A stretch of DNA of 64,000 bases from SZUA-36 sp963753105 (GTDB lineage Bacteria; Pseudomonadota; Gammaproteobacteria; Xanthomonadales; SZUA-36), in contig CAVWBD010000009.1 of assembly GCA_963753105.1 (NCBI GenBank), forward strand, positions 62,001 through 126,000, in the 5' to 3' direction. The position numbers and the translations under genes were made by a program. Under the pieces are notes generated by a model. It had not been told where the DNA came from. It ran no database searches and worked only from the letters and a program-made list of their open reading frames with translations. Positions 54,831-63,948 of this stretch are shown here, in pieces (positions within the stretch are counted from its first letter, which is position 1; each line of letters opens with the position of its first letter).

Positions 54831-55004
54831 ATGAGCTTTTTTGAAAATACCTCATACTTCGGACATGAATCCGTCCACCATTTTTTTGAACCGAAAACCG
54901 GGCTCAAGGCGATCATCGCGGTACATTCAACCGCACTGGGTCCCGCTGCCGGCGTCATTGCCGACACGATGGCCGAAGCTCCCGTTACAGACACCAAGCG
55001 ATAG
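54831..55004 (+). pseudogene. Leucine/valine/phenylalanine dehydrogenase remnant with large internal deletion
   Basis: The 57-residue frame starts as a Glu/Leu/Phe/Val dehydrogenase: SFFENTSYFGHESVHHFFEP, then GLKAIIAVHSTALGPAAG, which in intact enzymes continues GGCRMW. Here it jumps to VIADTMAEAPVTDTKR, which resembles the extreme C-terminus of such enzymes, and stops. About 290 residues, including the catalytic lysines and the NAD-binding domain, are missing. It stands between the Lrp regulator and bkdA1, where functional leucine dehydrogenase genes often sit. Confidence 0.7.
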
Positions 55005-55038
55005 GCTATTCTTTAGTTAGTGACCACGGAAGTAACTT

Positions 55039-56283
55039 ATGACAGTAAAATCCAGTCTGCATATCCCACGACCCTCGGCACGCCCGGGGGATAAACCCGA
55101 CTTCAGTTACCTCGCCCTGTCGGAGGCTGGTGCCGTCAGGTATCCCGATCCCTGCACGCCTGCCAAGGATATCGAACACCTGGCCAACGACCTTGTGAGG
55201 GTGCTCGACGACGATGGCGTGGCGCAGGGCGAATGGGCACCGGACCTCGAGCCCGCGCAACTGCTGGAAGCACTGCGCCTGATGCTGCTGACACGGCAAC
55301 TCGACGACCGCATGCACCGCATGCAGCGCCAGGGAAAGGTTTCGTTCTACATGCAGTCAACTGGTGAGGAGGCCATATCGATCGGCCAGGGCATGGTTTT
55401 CGAACCCACCGACATGATGTTCCCCTCTTACCGCAACCAGGCACTGTTTATCCAGCGCGGCACCGATATCGTCGATTTGATGTGCCAGTGCCTGTCCAAT
55501 ACGCGTGATATGTGCAAGGGCCGGCAAATGCCCATCATGTATCACGACCGCAAAGCCAATTTGTTCTCCATTTCCGGTAACCTCGCCACGCAATTCCCGC
55601 AAGCGGTCGGCTGGGCCATGGCGTCCGCGATCAAGGGTGAAGACCACGTTTCATCCGCCTGGATCGGTGACGGCAGTACCGCGGAGGCGGATTTCCACTA
55701 TGCGCTGACCTTCGCCGCCGTGTACCAGCCACCGGTTATCCTGAACGTGGTCAACAACCAGTGGGCCATCTCGACCTTCCAGGGTTTTGCCGGCGGCCAG
55801 CGGCGCCCGTTCGCCGCGCGTGGACTGGGCCTGGGCATACCGGGTGTGCGGGTGGATGGCAATGACCTGCTGGCCGTCTACGCCGTGACCCGCTGGGCGG
55901 TGGAACGCGCGCGCAGCTGTGGTGGCCCCACACTGATCGAACACGTGACCTACCGCGGCGGGCCGCATTCTACCAGTGATGACCCGAGCCGTTACCGGCC
56001 AAAGGACGAATGGTCGGCCTTCCCGCTTGGTGATCCGGTCACACGCCTGAAGCAGCATTTGATCAAAGGCGGTCACTGGTCGGAAGAACAGCACGAAGCG
56101 CTGATCCAGGAGCTGAAGGAAACCGTAACCGCTGCGTGGAAAGAAGCGATCAGCTACGGCACCATGGACGATGGTCCCAGCCTGGACGTCCGCACCATGT
56201 TCGACGATGTCTACAAGGAAGTACCGGAACGTCTCAAGCGCCAGCGGCAACAGTTGCTGGACATCAAGGGGGCCAAGTCATGA
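55039..56283 (+). CDS. bkdA1: Branched-chain 2-oxoacid dehydrogenase E1 alpha
   Basis: Thiamine-diphosphate-dependent decarboxylase subunit acting on the 2-oxoacids of Val, Leu and Ile. The ThDP motif is SAWIGDGSTAEADFHYALTF to VVNNQWAIST (GDGS...NNQ). The phosphorylation-loop region HVTYRGGPHSTSDDPSRYRP is conserved. 414 residues with an N-terminal extension (ARPGDKPDFSYLALSEAGAV) as in pseudomonad BkdA1. Its stop overlaps the bkdA2 ATG. Confidence 0.95.
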   Translation: MTVKSSLHIPRPSARPGDKPDFSYLALSEAGAVRYPDPCTPAKDIEHLANDLVRVLDDDGVAQGEWAPDLEPAQLLEALRLMLLTRQLDDRMHRMQRQGKVSFYMQSTGEEAISIGQGMVFEPTDMMFPSYRNQALFIQRGTDIVDLMCQCLSNTRDMCKGRQMPIMYHDRKANLFSISGNLATQFPQAVGWAMASAIKGEDHVSSAWIGDGSTAEADFHYALTFAAVYQPPVILNVVNNQWAISTFQGFAGGQRRPFAARGLGLGIPGVRVDGNDLLAVYAVTRWAVERARSCGGPTLIEHVTYRGGPHSTSDDPSRYRPKDEWSAFPLGDPVTRLKQHLIKGGHWSEEQHEALIQELKETVTAAWKEAISYGTMDDGPSLDVRTMFDDVYKEVPERLKRQRQQLLDIKGAKS

Positions 56284-57296
56284 GCCAGATGAATATGATC
56301 CAGGCCATCAACTCCGCGATGGACATCATGCTGGAGAAAGACCCCACGGTGATCGTGCTGGGCCAGGATGTCGGTTATTTTGGTGGTGTGTTCCGCTGCA
56401 CCGATGGCCTGCAGAAGAAATATGGCGAGCACCGTGTCATCGATGCCCCGATCGCAGAAGGCGGTATCATCGGCTCAGCCATCGGTATCGGTGTCAACGG
56501 CCTGCGGCCCGTCGCCGAAATCCAGTTTGCGGATTACATCTACCCGGGCCTCGACCAGATCATTTCAGAACTGGCCCGGCTGCGTTACCGCAGCGGCGGC
56601 GAGTATTTTTCCCCGGTCACGGTACGCACCCCCTGTGGCGGTGGCATCCGTGGTGGCCAGACCCACTCGCAAAGCCCGGAGGCCCTGTTCACCCACCTGT
56701 CAGGGATCATCACGGTGATGCCTTCCAACCCGTACGACGCCAAGGGCTTGCTGATCAGCGCGATCGAGTCCGACGACCCGGTCGTGTTCTTCGAACCAAA
56801 ACGCATTTACAACGGACCCTTCGATGGCGACCCTGATAAACCGGCTTCCGCGTGGTCAACCCATCCGGGTGGCGAGGTGCCGGAAACATATTATTCGATC
56901 CCCTTGGGTGAGGCCGCTGTCGTCGAGGAAGGCAATGACCTGAGCATCATCACTTACGGCACCATGGTGCACGTCGCCCAGGCGGCCGTGCGCAAGGCCG
57001 GCATCAGCGCAGATATCATCGATGTGCGTAGCCTGGTGCCGCTGGATGTGGAGGCCCTGAAAAAGTCGGTCGAGAAAACCGGCCGTTGCCTGATCGCACA
57101 CGAGGCCTCCAAGTTCGGCGGCTACGGAGCGGAGCTGACGGCCACGGTGCAGGAGGAGTGCTTCTGGCACCTGCAGGCCCCGATCGAGCGAGTAACGGGT
57201 TGGGAAACACCCTACCCGCATGCCTTTGAATGGGATTATTTCCCCGGTCAGGACCGCATCCTGGCGGGTATACGCAACGTCCTGGAGGCCGTATGA
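56280..57296 (+). CDS. bkdA2: Branched-chain 2-oxoacid dehydrogenase E1 beta
   Basis: 338 residues from the ATG at 56280 (MSQMNMIQAINSAMDIMLEK), which overlaps the bkdA1 TGA. VIVLGQDVGYFGGVFRCTDG, DAPIAEGGIIGSAIGIGVNG and VRTPCGGGIRGGQTHSQSPE are family signatures; the C-terminal transketolase domain carries IIDVRSLVPLDVEALKKSVE. It pairs with BkdA1 in an alpha2-beta2 E1. It overlaps bkdB by four bases. Confidence 0.96.
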   Translation: MSQMNMIQAINSAMDIMLEKDPTVIVLGQDVGYFGGVFRCTDGLQKKYGEHRVIDAPIAEGGIIGSAIGIGVNGLRPVAEIQFADYIYPGLDQIISELARLRYRSGGEYFSPVTVRTPCGGGIRGGQTHSQSPEALFTHLSGIITVMPSNPYDAKGLLISAIESDDPVVFFEPKRIYNGPFDGDPDKPASAWSTHPGGEVPETYYSIPLGEAAVVEEGNDLSIITYGTMVHVAQAAVRKAGISADIIDVRSLVPLDVEALKKSVEKTGRCLIAHEASKFGGYGAELTATVQEECFWHLQAPIERVTGWETPYPHAFEWDYFPGQDRILAGIRNVLEAV

Positions 57297-58510
57297 GCGA
57301 ATACATTTTCAAGTTGCCCGACCTGGGTGAAGGACTGGTCGAAGCGGAAATTGCCGAATGGATGGTCAAGGTCGGCGACCACGTAGAAGAAGAAGATCCG
57401 ATTGCCGCGATGCTGACCGACAAGGCCGCGGTCGAGTTGACCGCACCGGTCACGGGCCGGGTCACCAAGGTGGCCGGTGAAGTCGGTGATACCATCGCGG
57501 TCGGAACACCGCTGATCATTTTTGCCACCACCGGTGAGCAACAACCAACCGAAACGGAAACTGCACAGCAGCCCGCGGACAGCGCGTCAGTTACAGTTGA
57601 CGAGGCCATTACAGACAGCCCGCCCGAACCGGTAGCCAACGACAGGGTACTGACCTCGCCTTCTGTGCGCCGGCAAGCCCGTGAGGCAGGTATCGACCTG
57701 GGCCAGGTCGCGGGATCCGGACCCCGTGGACGTATTTTGCGTGGTGACCTCGAGTCGCACCTGCAAGCAGGACCGGGCAGCGCACACACCACGGTCAGGA
57801 AACCCTCAACCAGGGTGACGGAAATCAAGGTCATCGGTCTGCGCCGCAAGATCGCGGAGCGCATGACGGAGGCCAACCGCGATGTACCGCATTTCGCCTA
57901 CGTCGAGGAAATCGATATCACGGCGCTGGAATCCCTGCGCCGGCACCTGAACAGCAAAAAAACAGCGGGTGAAGACAAGCTGACCCTGCTGCCCTTCATC
58001 GGTATGGCATTGACCCGTGTGCTGCAACAATTCCCGCAGTGTAATGCGCTGTACGATCCTGAACGCAACGTCATCAGCCAGTTTGAGGCCGTGCACCTCG
58101 GTATCGCCACGCAGACCCCGGATGGTCTGAAAGTACCCGTCGTCAAGCATGTTGAGGCACGTTCACTGGAAGACCTGGCTGCTGAAATTCGCCGTGTTTC
58201 CACCGCCGCCCGGGACAACACCGCGGCACGCGAGGAACTGATGGGTTCAACGGTCACTCTTACCAGCCTGGGCAAAGCGGGTGGTATCGTCAGCACCCCG
58301 GTTATCAACCTGCCTGAAGTGGCCATCATCGGGGTCAACAAGGCCGTGGAGCGCCCCGTTATCGTCGACGGGCAGATTGTCGTGCGCAGGATGATGAACC
58401 TGTCATCGTCGTTCGATCACCGCTTCGTGGATGGTTATGACGGCGCGATGATGATCCAGGCACTGAAGGAAATGCTGGAGCAACCTGCCACAATATTCAT
58501 CGATGACTGA
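57293..58510 (+). CDS. bkdB: Branched-chain 2-oxoacid dehydrogenase E2 (dihydrolipoyl acyltransferase)
   Basis: Core acyltransferase, 405 residues. One lipoyl domain (residues about 3-78, lipoylated Lys in MLTDKAAVELTAPVTG), an Ala/Pro/Glu linker, a peripheral-subunit binding domain (LTSPSVRRQAREAGIDLGQV and GSGPRGRILRGDL) and the catalytic domain with SSSFDHRFVDGYDGA (catalytic His and Asp). The start overlaps bkdA2 (ATGA). No E3 (lpdV) follows; the shared lipoamide dehydrogenase probably serves. Confidence 0.96.
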   Translation: MSEYIFKLPDLGEGLVEAEIAEWMVKVGDHVEEEDPIAAMLTDKAAVELTAPVTGRVTKVAGEVGDTIAVGTPLIIFATTGEQQPTETETAQQPADSASVTVDEAITDSPPEPVANDRVLTSPSVRRQAREAGIDLGQVAGSGPRGRILRGDLESHLQAGPGSAHTTVRKPSTRVTEIKVIGLRRKIAERMTEANRDVPHFAYVEEIDITALESLRRHLNSKKTAGEDKLTLLPFIGMALTRVLQQFPQCNALYDPERNVISQFEAVHLGIATQTPDGLKVPVVKHVEARSLEDLAAEIRRVSTAARDNTAAREELMGSTVTLTSLGKAGGIVSTPVINLPEVAIIGVNKAVERPVIVDGQIVVRRMMNLSSSFDHRFVDGYDGAMMIQALKEMLEQPATIFIDD

Positions 58511-58579
58511 AATAGGCCTTTTGTTGGCACGCAAATACTGGTAGATTTCAGGGTTCAACCCTACCCAGAGACCAAGCAA

Positions 58580-59776
58580 ATGTTCGAGGGAATTACCGCC
58601 TTACCACCCGACCCGATCCTGGGCCTGATTGCCGCATATGCAACGGACAAAAACCCTGACAAGATTGATTTGGGCGTTGGTGTTTACCGTGATGAACAGG
58701 GTGGCACACCGATGCTGGATTGCGTGGTCGAGGCCGAGAAAATCCTGCTCGCCACGCAGACCACCAAGACCTACCTCGGCCCACGCGGCGTGGTTGGTTT
58801 CAACGATGCGACACGTGAACTGCTATTGGGCAAGGACAGCGAGACGCTCAATCAGGACCGTGCCCGTACCGTGCAAACACCCGGCGGCACCGGCGCCTTG
58901 AGGGTTGGGGCAGACCTGATAAAGGTTGCCATGCCAACCGCCGAAATCTGGGCCAGCGACCCGACCTGGAATAACCACCTGGCGCTGTTTCCCGGCGCCG
59001 GTGTGAAGGTGAACAGCTACCCCTATTTTGACGCTGAAAACAGCGACCTGCGGTTTGATGACATGATCACGGCCTTGCAGCAGCGCAAAGCCGGTGACGC
59101 TGTACTGTTCCATGCCTGCTGCCACAATCCGAGCGGTGTCAGCCCCAACCCTGAGCAATGGCAGGTCATCGCGGATCTCGCTGCCGAGCGTGGCTTCACC
59201 CCCGTCATCGACATCGCTTACATGGGTTTCGAACGCGGTATAGAAGAGGACTGCCTGGCCGTCCGCCTGTTTGCCGAGCAATGTCCCGAAGTTATCATCG
59301 CCAGTTCGTGCTCCAAGAACTTCGCCATGTACCGTGAACGCGTCGGCGCCCTGACCGTGATTGCCAAAGATGCCGACAAGGCCAATGCAATCGAAAGCGT
59401 GATCCACAACATCACGCGCAAGAGCTATTCCATGCCACCCGCACACGGGCCGGCCGTCATCGACATCATCCTGCACTCGAAAGAACTCACCGACCGCTGG
59501 GTGACTGAGCTTGGCACGATGCGGGACCGCATCAACGGCTTGCGCAAAACCCTGGTGGAGAAGATCGCGGCCCACGGCATCAAGCGCGATTTTTCGTTTA
59601 TCGCACGCCAGACCGGCATGTTCTCATTCATGGGCTTGAGTGTTGAGCAGGTACATCGTCTGCGTGACGAATTCGCCATTTACATGGTTGATTCATCACG
59701 GGTCAACGTGGCCGCGTTCAACGACAGCAATATGGGTTACTTTATCGCGGCCCTGGCTAGCGTACTCGACGAATAA
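58580..59776 (+). CDS. Aspartate/aromatic aminotransferase (class I)
   Basis: 398-residue class I enzyme close to TyrB/AspC: LGVGVYRDEQGGTPMLDCVV, PGGTGALRVGADLIK, the N-in-motif HACCHNPSGVSPNPEQW, DIAYMGFERGIEEDCLAVRL, the PLP lysine in SSCSKNFAMYRERVGALTVI, and the C-terminal arginine in MVDSSRVNVAAFNDSN. TyrB-like preference for aromatic or branched substrates is possible and would suit the neighbouring bkd operon, but AspC-type specificity is not excluded. Convergent with fabB. Confidence 0.9.
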   Translation: MFEGITALPPDPILGLIAAYATDKNPDKIDLGVGVYRDEQGGTPMLDCVVEAEKILLATQTTKTYLGPRGVVGFNDATRELLLGKDSETLNQDRARTVQTPGGTGALRVGADLIKVAMPTAEIWASDPTWNNHLALFPGAGVKVNSYPYFDAENSDLRFDDMITALQQRKAGDAVLFHACCHNPSGVSPNPEQWQVIADLAAERGFTPVIDIAYMGFERGIEEDCLAVRLFAEQCPEVIIASSCSKNFAMYRERVGALTVIAKDADKANAIESVIHNITRKSYSMPPAHGPAVIDIILHSKELTDRWVTELGTMRDRINGLRKTLVEKIAAHGIKRDFSFIARQTGMFSFMGLSVEQVHRLRDEFAIYMVDSSRVNVAAFNDSNMGYFIAALASVLDE

Positions 59777-59796
59777 ATCGCCGCACACGCAGGGAC

Positions 59797-61011
59797 TCAG
59801 CCATAGCGCTGGAATACGATACAGGCGTTGGTGCCGCCAAAGCCGAAGTTATTGCTCATGACCGTGTTCAGACCAGGCTCGTCCCTGGTCTTGAGCACCA
59901 CCGGCAGGTCCGCGGCTTTCTCATCGAGTTCCCCGATATTCACCGAACCCGCCAGGAAGCCGTGTTCCAGCATCAACAGGCAATGAATGGCCTCCTGTAC
60001 GCCGGCAGCGCCGAGCGAATGCCCGCACAGGGATTTGCTTGAACTGAACGGTGGCACCTTGTTGTCAAATGCCTCGCGCATGGCGTCGAGTTCGGCGATA
60101 TCACCCACCGGGGTACTGGTGCCATGGGTATTGATGTAATCAATCGGTGATTCGAGTCCCTCGATGGCCTGGCGCATACAACGCACCGCACCTTCACCGG
60201 AGGGTGCGACCATGTTCTCACCATCCGAGTTGGCGCCGTAACCAACGATTTCTGCATAAATCTTTGCACCACGTGCCTTGGCGTGTTCGAGCTCCTCGAG
60301 CACCAGCATGCCACCACCCGACGCAATGACAAACCCGTCACGGGCGGCATCATAGGCGCGGGATGCCACGGCTGGTGTGTCGTTATATTTTGATGACAGT
60401 GCGCCCATGGCGTCGAACATCATGGCCAGCGACCAGTGTTCTTCCTCGCCACCACCGGCAAACACGACATCCTGCTTGTCCCACTGGATCTGTTCCATCG
60501 CGGCACCGATACAGTGTGTACTGGTAGCGCATGCCGAGGTGATGGAATAGTTCAGGCCACGGATACCAAAATGCGTGGCCAGGCAGGCTGACACGGTGCT
60601 GCTCATTGTGCGTGGCACCAGGTATGGCCCCAGGCGGCGTACGCCCCGTTCCCGCAACTTGTCCGCACCCTCGACGATATTGGCGCTGGATGCGCCACCG
60701 GACCCTGCGATCAGACCGGTGCGCGGGTTGCTGACCTGTCCGGCATCCAGACCGGCATCTTCGATGGCTTTTTGCATCGAAACGTAGGCAAAAGAGGCGG
60801 CGTCACCCATAAATCGCAAGTGCTTGCGGTCAATGTGCTCGGCCAGGTCGATATCCGGTGACCCACTGACCTGGCTACGCAGACCCATGGCGGCAAATTC
60901 TTCATTGAAGCGGATACCCGAGTTACCCGCGCGCAACGACTCCAGCACGGATTCCTTGCTATTACCCAAACAGGACACCAGGCCCATACCCGTAACGACT
61001 ACTCGACGCAT
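59797..61011 (-). CDS. fabB: Beta-ketoacyl-ACP synthase I
   Basis: Condensing enzyme needed with FabA for unsaturated fatty acids. From the ATG at 61011: MRRVVVTGMGLVSCLGNSKE, the active Cys in SITSACATSTHCIGAAMEQI, the two His in YINTHGTSTPVGDIAELDAM and SSKSLCGHSLGAAGVQEAIH, and MSNNFGFGGTNACIVF. 404 residues. The frame is open 34 codons upstream across the fabA end, but the family begins at MRRVV. Sixteen bases separate it from fabA. Confidence 0.97.
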   Translation of the reverse strand: MRRVVVTGMGLVSCLGNSKESVLESLRAGNSGIRFNEEFAAMGLRSQVSGSPDIDLAEHIDRKHLRFMGDAASFAYVSMQKAIEDAGLDAGQVSNPRTGLIAGSGGASSANIVEGADKLRERGVRRLGPYLVPRTMSSTVSACLATHFGIRGLNYSITSACATSTHCIGAAMEQIQWDKQDVVFAGGGEEEHWSLAMMFDAMGALSSKYNDTPAVASRAYDAARDGFVIASGGGMLVLEELEHAKARGAKIYAEIVGYGANSDGENMVAPSGEGAVRCMRQAIEGLESPIDYINTHGTSTPVGDIAELDAMREAFDNKVPPFSSSKSLCGHSLGAAGVQEAIHCLLMLEHGFLAGSVNIGELDEKAADLPVVLKTRDEPGLNTVMSNNFGFGGTNACIVFQRYG

Positions 61012-61027
61012 GATTCTTTCCAAGGAG

Positions 61028-61555
61028 TTAAAAGCTGTCTGTGGAGAGGAACAGACCGACACGCAGGTCGGTTGCGGTGTAAATGGTCCGGCCGTCAACG
61101 GCAACCTCACCATCGGAGATGGCCATACTCAGTTTGCGGGAGATGACCCGTTTCATATGTAAAGTATAGGTCACTTTTTTTGCAGTCGGCAGAACCTGAC
61201 CAGTGAACTTGACCTGTCCGCAGCCCAGCGCCCTGCCCTTGCCCGTGCAACCGATCCAGGACAGGAAAAATCCGCTCAGCTGCCACAAGGCATCCAGCCC
61301 AAGGCAACCGGGCATTACCGGGTCGTCGACAAAGTGGCAATCGAAAAACCACAGCCCGGGGTGTATATCCAGCTCCGCCTTGATAAAACCCTTTCCGTAT
61401 TGCCCGCCGTCATGGGTGATTTCGACGATACGGTCCAACATCAGCATGTTGTCGGTTGGCAATTTGCCGCCATCCGGCCCAAACAGGCCGAACTGGCCGC
61501 AGGTTTCGAGATCCTCGCGGCTATATGAATTTTTTCTGTCTGCAGGTAATTCCAT
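61028..61555 (-). CDS. fabA: 3-hydroxydecanoyl-ACP dehydratase/isomerase
   Basis: Introduces the cis double bond at the ten-carbon stage. The catalytic His is in WFFDCHFVDDPVMPGCLGLD and the Asp in LGLDALWQLSGFFLSW. 175 residues, intact. With fabB it forms the anaerobic unsaturated fatty acid operon typical of gammaproteobacteria; a FabR or FadR site was not recognised. Confidence 0.97.
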   Translation of the reverse strand: MELPADRKNSYSREDLETCGQFGLFGPDGGKLPTDNMLMLDRIVEITHDGGQYGKGFIKAELDIHPGLWFFDCHFVDDPVMPGCLGLDALWQLSGFFLSWIGCTGKGRALGCGQVKFTGQVLPTAKKVTYTLHMKRVISRKLSMAISDGEVAVDGRTIYTATDLRVGLFLSTDSF

Positions 61556-61666
61556 GGGCGACTATTCTAACAATGTTTAAGGTTTTGCATATCCCTGCGT
61601 GACCAGAAACAACCATGCCCATCAGGCATCTGTGTTGTTAACGGGTTTACAAGGCAATCCAGGTGT

Positions 61667-62389
61667 TCAGATTTTTGAGGTGTTCAGCAACTTGCAGTGG
61701 CACAGGGCCTCAAGTGCGTCGAGGTTCAAAATCTCGATGGTGTGACCCGAGCCGCCGATAATTCCCTCGTTCTTGAATTTTCCAATCAGGCGGGAAACGC
61801 TTTCCGGCGTAGTGGAAATCAGTTCCGCGATCTCTCTGCGGGAAATTGTCAGGTCGAACGGGCTGGACTGGTAAAAAACGTTGGAAAGGAACAGCAGCAA
61901 CTCCGAGAAACGCCCATCGATCTGCTTGGTGGTCAGTGAAAACATCCGGTTGTAAGACTGGATCAGGTCCGTGTTCAGAATTTCGATAACATCCTTGGCA
62001 AAGGACGAGTTCTCCAGCACCAGTTCCCGGAAAATATTGATATCTTTCAGACAAACTTCGGTATCGGTCATGGCCTCCGCCGAGAACGGGAACACGGGTT
62101 CACCGTACAGGGATTGGATACCGATAAAAGTGCCGGGCCTGGCGATACCCAGGATGATCTTTTCGCCATTATTCTCAAGGAACAGCTTGGCAAAACCGGT
62201 GCGCAGGTAAAAAATGTGTGTCATGAGCATACCCTGCTTGCTCATCAACTCACCTTTTCTGAAATACAGTTCCGAACGTCTCGCGTCCATCTTCTGCATT
62301 TGCGCCTCGGTCAGACTCTGGACGGGCACTGACTTGAATTGACAGTCTTTACAATCGATTTTTCCGTACCCCTGAGTCCAAAGAATCAA
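61667..62389 (-). CDS. Crp/FNR-family transcriptional regulator (FNR-type recognition helix)
   Basis: 240 residues: an N-terminal cysteine pair (DCKDCQFKSVPVQSL), a cyclic-nucleotide-binding fold (KQGMLMTHIFYLRTGFAKLF, then ILGIARPGTFIGIQSLYGEP), a dimer helix and a winged HTH (LTISRREIAELISTTPESVS, then RLIGKFKNEGI). The recognition helix has the ExxSR pattern of FNR, which reads TTGAT half-sites. Only two N-terminal Cys and one internal (TEVCLKD) are seen, one fewer than the four ligands of classic FNR, so oxygen sensing is uncertain. Its start overlaps the aldehyde dehydrogenase stop by four bases. Confidence 0.85.
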   Translation of the reverse strand: MILWTQGYGKIDCKDCQFKSVPVQSLTEAQMQKMDARRSELYFRKGELMSKQGMLMTHIFYLRTGFAKLFLENNGEKIILGIARPGTFIGIQSLYGEPVFPFSAEAMTDTEVCLKDINIFRELVLENSSFAKDVIEILNTDLIQSYNRMFSLTTKQIDGRFSELLLFLSNVFYQSSPFDLTISRREIAELISTTPESVSRLIGKFKNEGIIGGSGHTIEILNLDALEALCHCKLLNTSKI

Positions 62390-63828
62390 TAATAGCCCAT
62401 TACGGCCTTGATCTCGACAAAGTCGGGGAAACCGTATACGCCGCCCTCGCGGCCATTGCCGGATTGCTTGTAACCGCCGAACGGCGTGGTCCTGTCACCC
62501 CATTGCCCGTTGATATGCACGTTGCCGGCACGCAGACGCCGGGCCACGCTGTTGGCACGGTCAATATCCGTGGAGGCCACGTAGGCGGATAAACCATAAA
62601 GCGTGTCATTGGCAATCTCAATGGCTTCATCCACGTCCTTGTAACTGAGTATGGCCAGCACCGGGCCAAAAATTTCCTCCACCGCTATGGTCTTATCATT
62701 TGTAACCCCGGAAAAAATAGTCGGTCTGGCGTAATACCCGGTCTCCAGACCCACCGGTTTGCCAGCCCCTCCGGTGATGACCCGGCACCCCTCCTCTATA
62801 CCCTGTTGGATCAGGCCCTGGACTCTGTTCCAATGCAGTTCAGACACCAGCGGTCCCATTGTCGTCGATTCATCACGCGGGTCTCCCACGACCACGGATT
62901 CCGCAGCCTGCACGGCGATTGCTTCCACTTCCTCGAGCATGCCGGCCGGCACCAGCATGCGGCTGGGTGCATTACAGGATTGACCCGTATTGCTCATCAT
63001 GTTCAGCACGCTCGAAGTAACGGCTTGCTCGAGGTTGACGTCGTCGAGGATGATATTGGGCGACTTGCCACCGAGTTCCTGCGCCACGCGCTTGACGCTG
63101 GCAGCCGCGGCCCGCGCCACCGCGGTCCCGGCACGGGTGGAGCCGGTAAATGACATCATGTCGATCCCCGGGTGGGCCGACATGGCTTCACCGACGGTTG
63201 GCCCGTCACCATTGACCAGGTTGAACACACCCGCCGGCACACCCGCCTCATGCAGGATTTCAGCCAGGATCATGGCGTCAAATGGGGCGATTTCGCTGGG
63301 TTTCAGCACCATGGTGCAACCACAGGCAAGTGCGGTTGCGACCTTGTGGGCCACCTGGTTGATGGGCCAGTTCCACGGCGTGATCAGGCCACAGACACCG
63401 ATGGGCTCATGCATGATCCGCGTATTGCCGAGCCGGTATTCAAATTCAAATGTCTTGAGGGCCTGTAGCGCGGATTTGAACAAGGCATAAGCCGAACCGG
63501 TCTGCGATCCGGCGGCCAGGGTGACCGGAGCGCCCATTTCCAGGCGGATGACCCGGGCAATGTCATCCCAGCGTTGTTTGTAGAGCACCAGTATCCTTTC
63601 GAACAGTGCGATACGCTCATCGATACTGCTCTGGCTGAATGTCTCGAACGCTGCCCGGGCCGCTGCCACTGCCCGGTCCACGTCACCAGTGCTGCCGAGG
63701 CTGATGCGGCCCATGGCTTGCTCTGTTGCAGGATTAATGACATCGAGTGTGCACGGGCTGACAGGCGCAACCCACTCACCGCCGATATAGAATTCAAGTG
63801 CGTTCGTGATCTCCTGCCGGGTGTTCAT
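62386..63828 (-). CDS. NAD(P)-dependent aldehyde dehydrogenase
   Basis: 480-residue ALDH superfamily enzyme. Landmarks are the coenzyme-binding ITPWNWPINQVAHKVATALA and FTGSTRAGTAVARAAAASVK, the general base in AQELGGKSPNIILDDVNL, the catalytic Cys in SNTGQSCNAPSRMLVPAGM, and EEIFGPVLAILSYKD with the end FGGYKQSGNGREGGVYG. Close in layout to broad-specificity and vanillin/betaine-type ALDHs; the substrate is unknown. It is cotranscribed with the FNR-type regulator (four-base overlap), an unusual enzyme-regulator pair. Confidence 0.92.
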   Translation of the reverse strand: MNTRQEITNALEFYIGGEWVAPVSPCTLDVINPATEQAMGRISLGSTGDVDRAVAAARAAFETFSQSSIDERIALFERILVLYKQRWDDIARVIRLEMGAPVTLAAGSQTGSAYALFKSALQALKTFEFEYRLGNTRIMHEPIGVCGLITPWNWPINQVAHKVATALACGCTMVLKPSEIAPFDAMILAEILHEAGVPAGVFNLVNGDGPTVGEAMSAHPGIDMMSFTGSTRAGTAVARAAAASVKRVAQELGGKSPNIILDDVNLEQAVTSSVLNMMSNTGQSCNAPSRMLVPAGMLEEVEAIAVQAAESVVVGDPRDESTTMGPLVSELHWNRVQGLIQQGIEEGCRVITGGAGKPVGLETGYYARPTIFSGVTNDKTIAVEEIFGPVLAILSYKDVDEAIEIANDTLYGLSAYVASTDIDRANSVARRLRAGNVHINGQWGDRTTPFGGYKQSGNGREGGVYGFPDFVEIKAVMGYY

Positions 63829-63932
63829 CGTCTGTGCTCCGTGCTTGCTCCGAGCATCTCAGACAAGCGCTAATCCGTCAAGGAAACCACCCGTAAAACA
63901 GGCTAAAATACCCGCCTTGATTATTCACCCGA

Positions 63933-63946
63933 TTGATAACCATCAG
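63933..63946. promoter_or_regulatory. FNR-box-like sequence
   Basis: TTGATAACCATCAG matches nine of the ten fixed positions of the FNR box TTGATnnnnATCAA. It lies in the divergent promoter region of the aldehyde dehydrogenase-FNR operon and directly before the partial gene at the window end. Confidence 0.45.
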
Positions 63947-63948
63947 AG

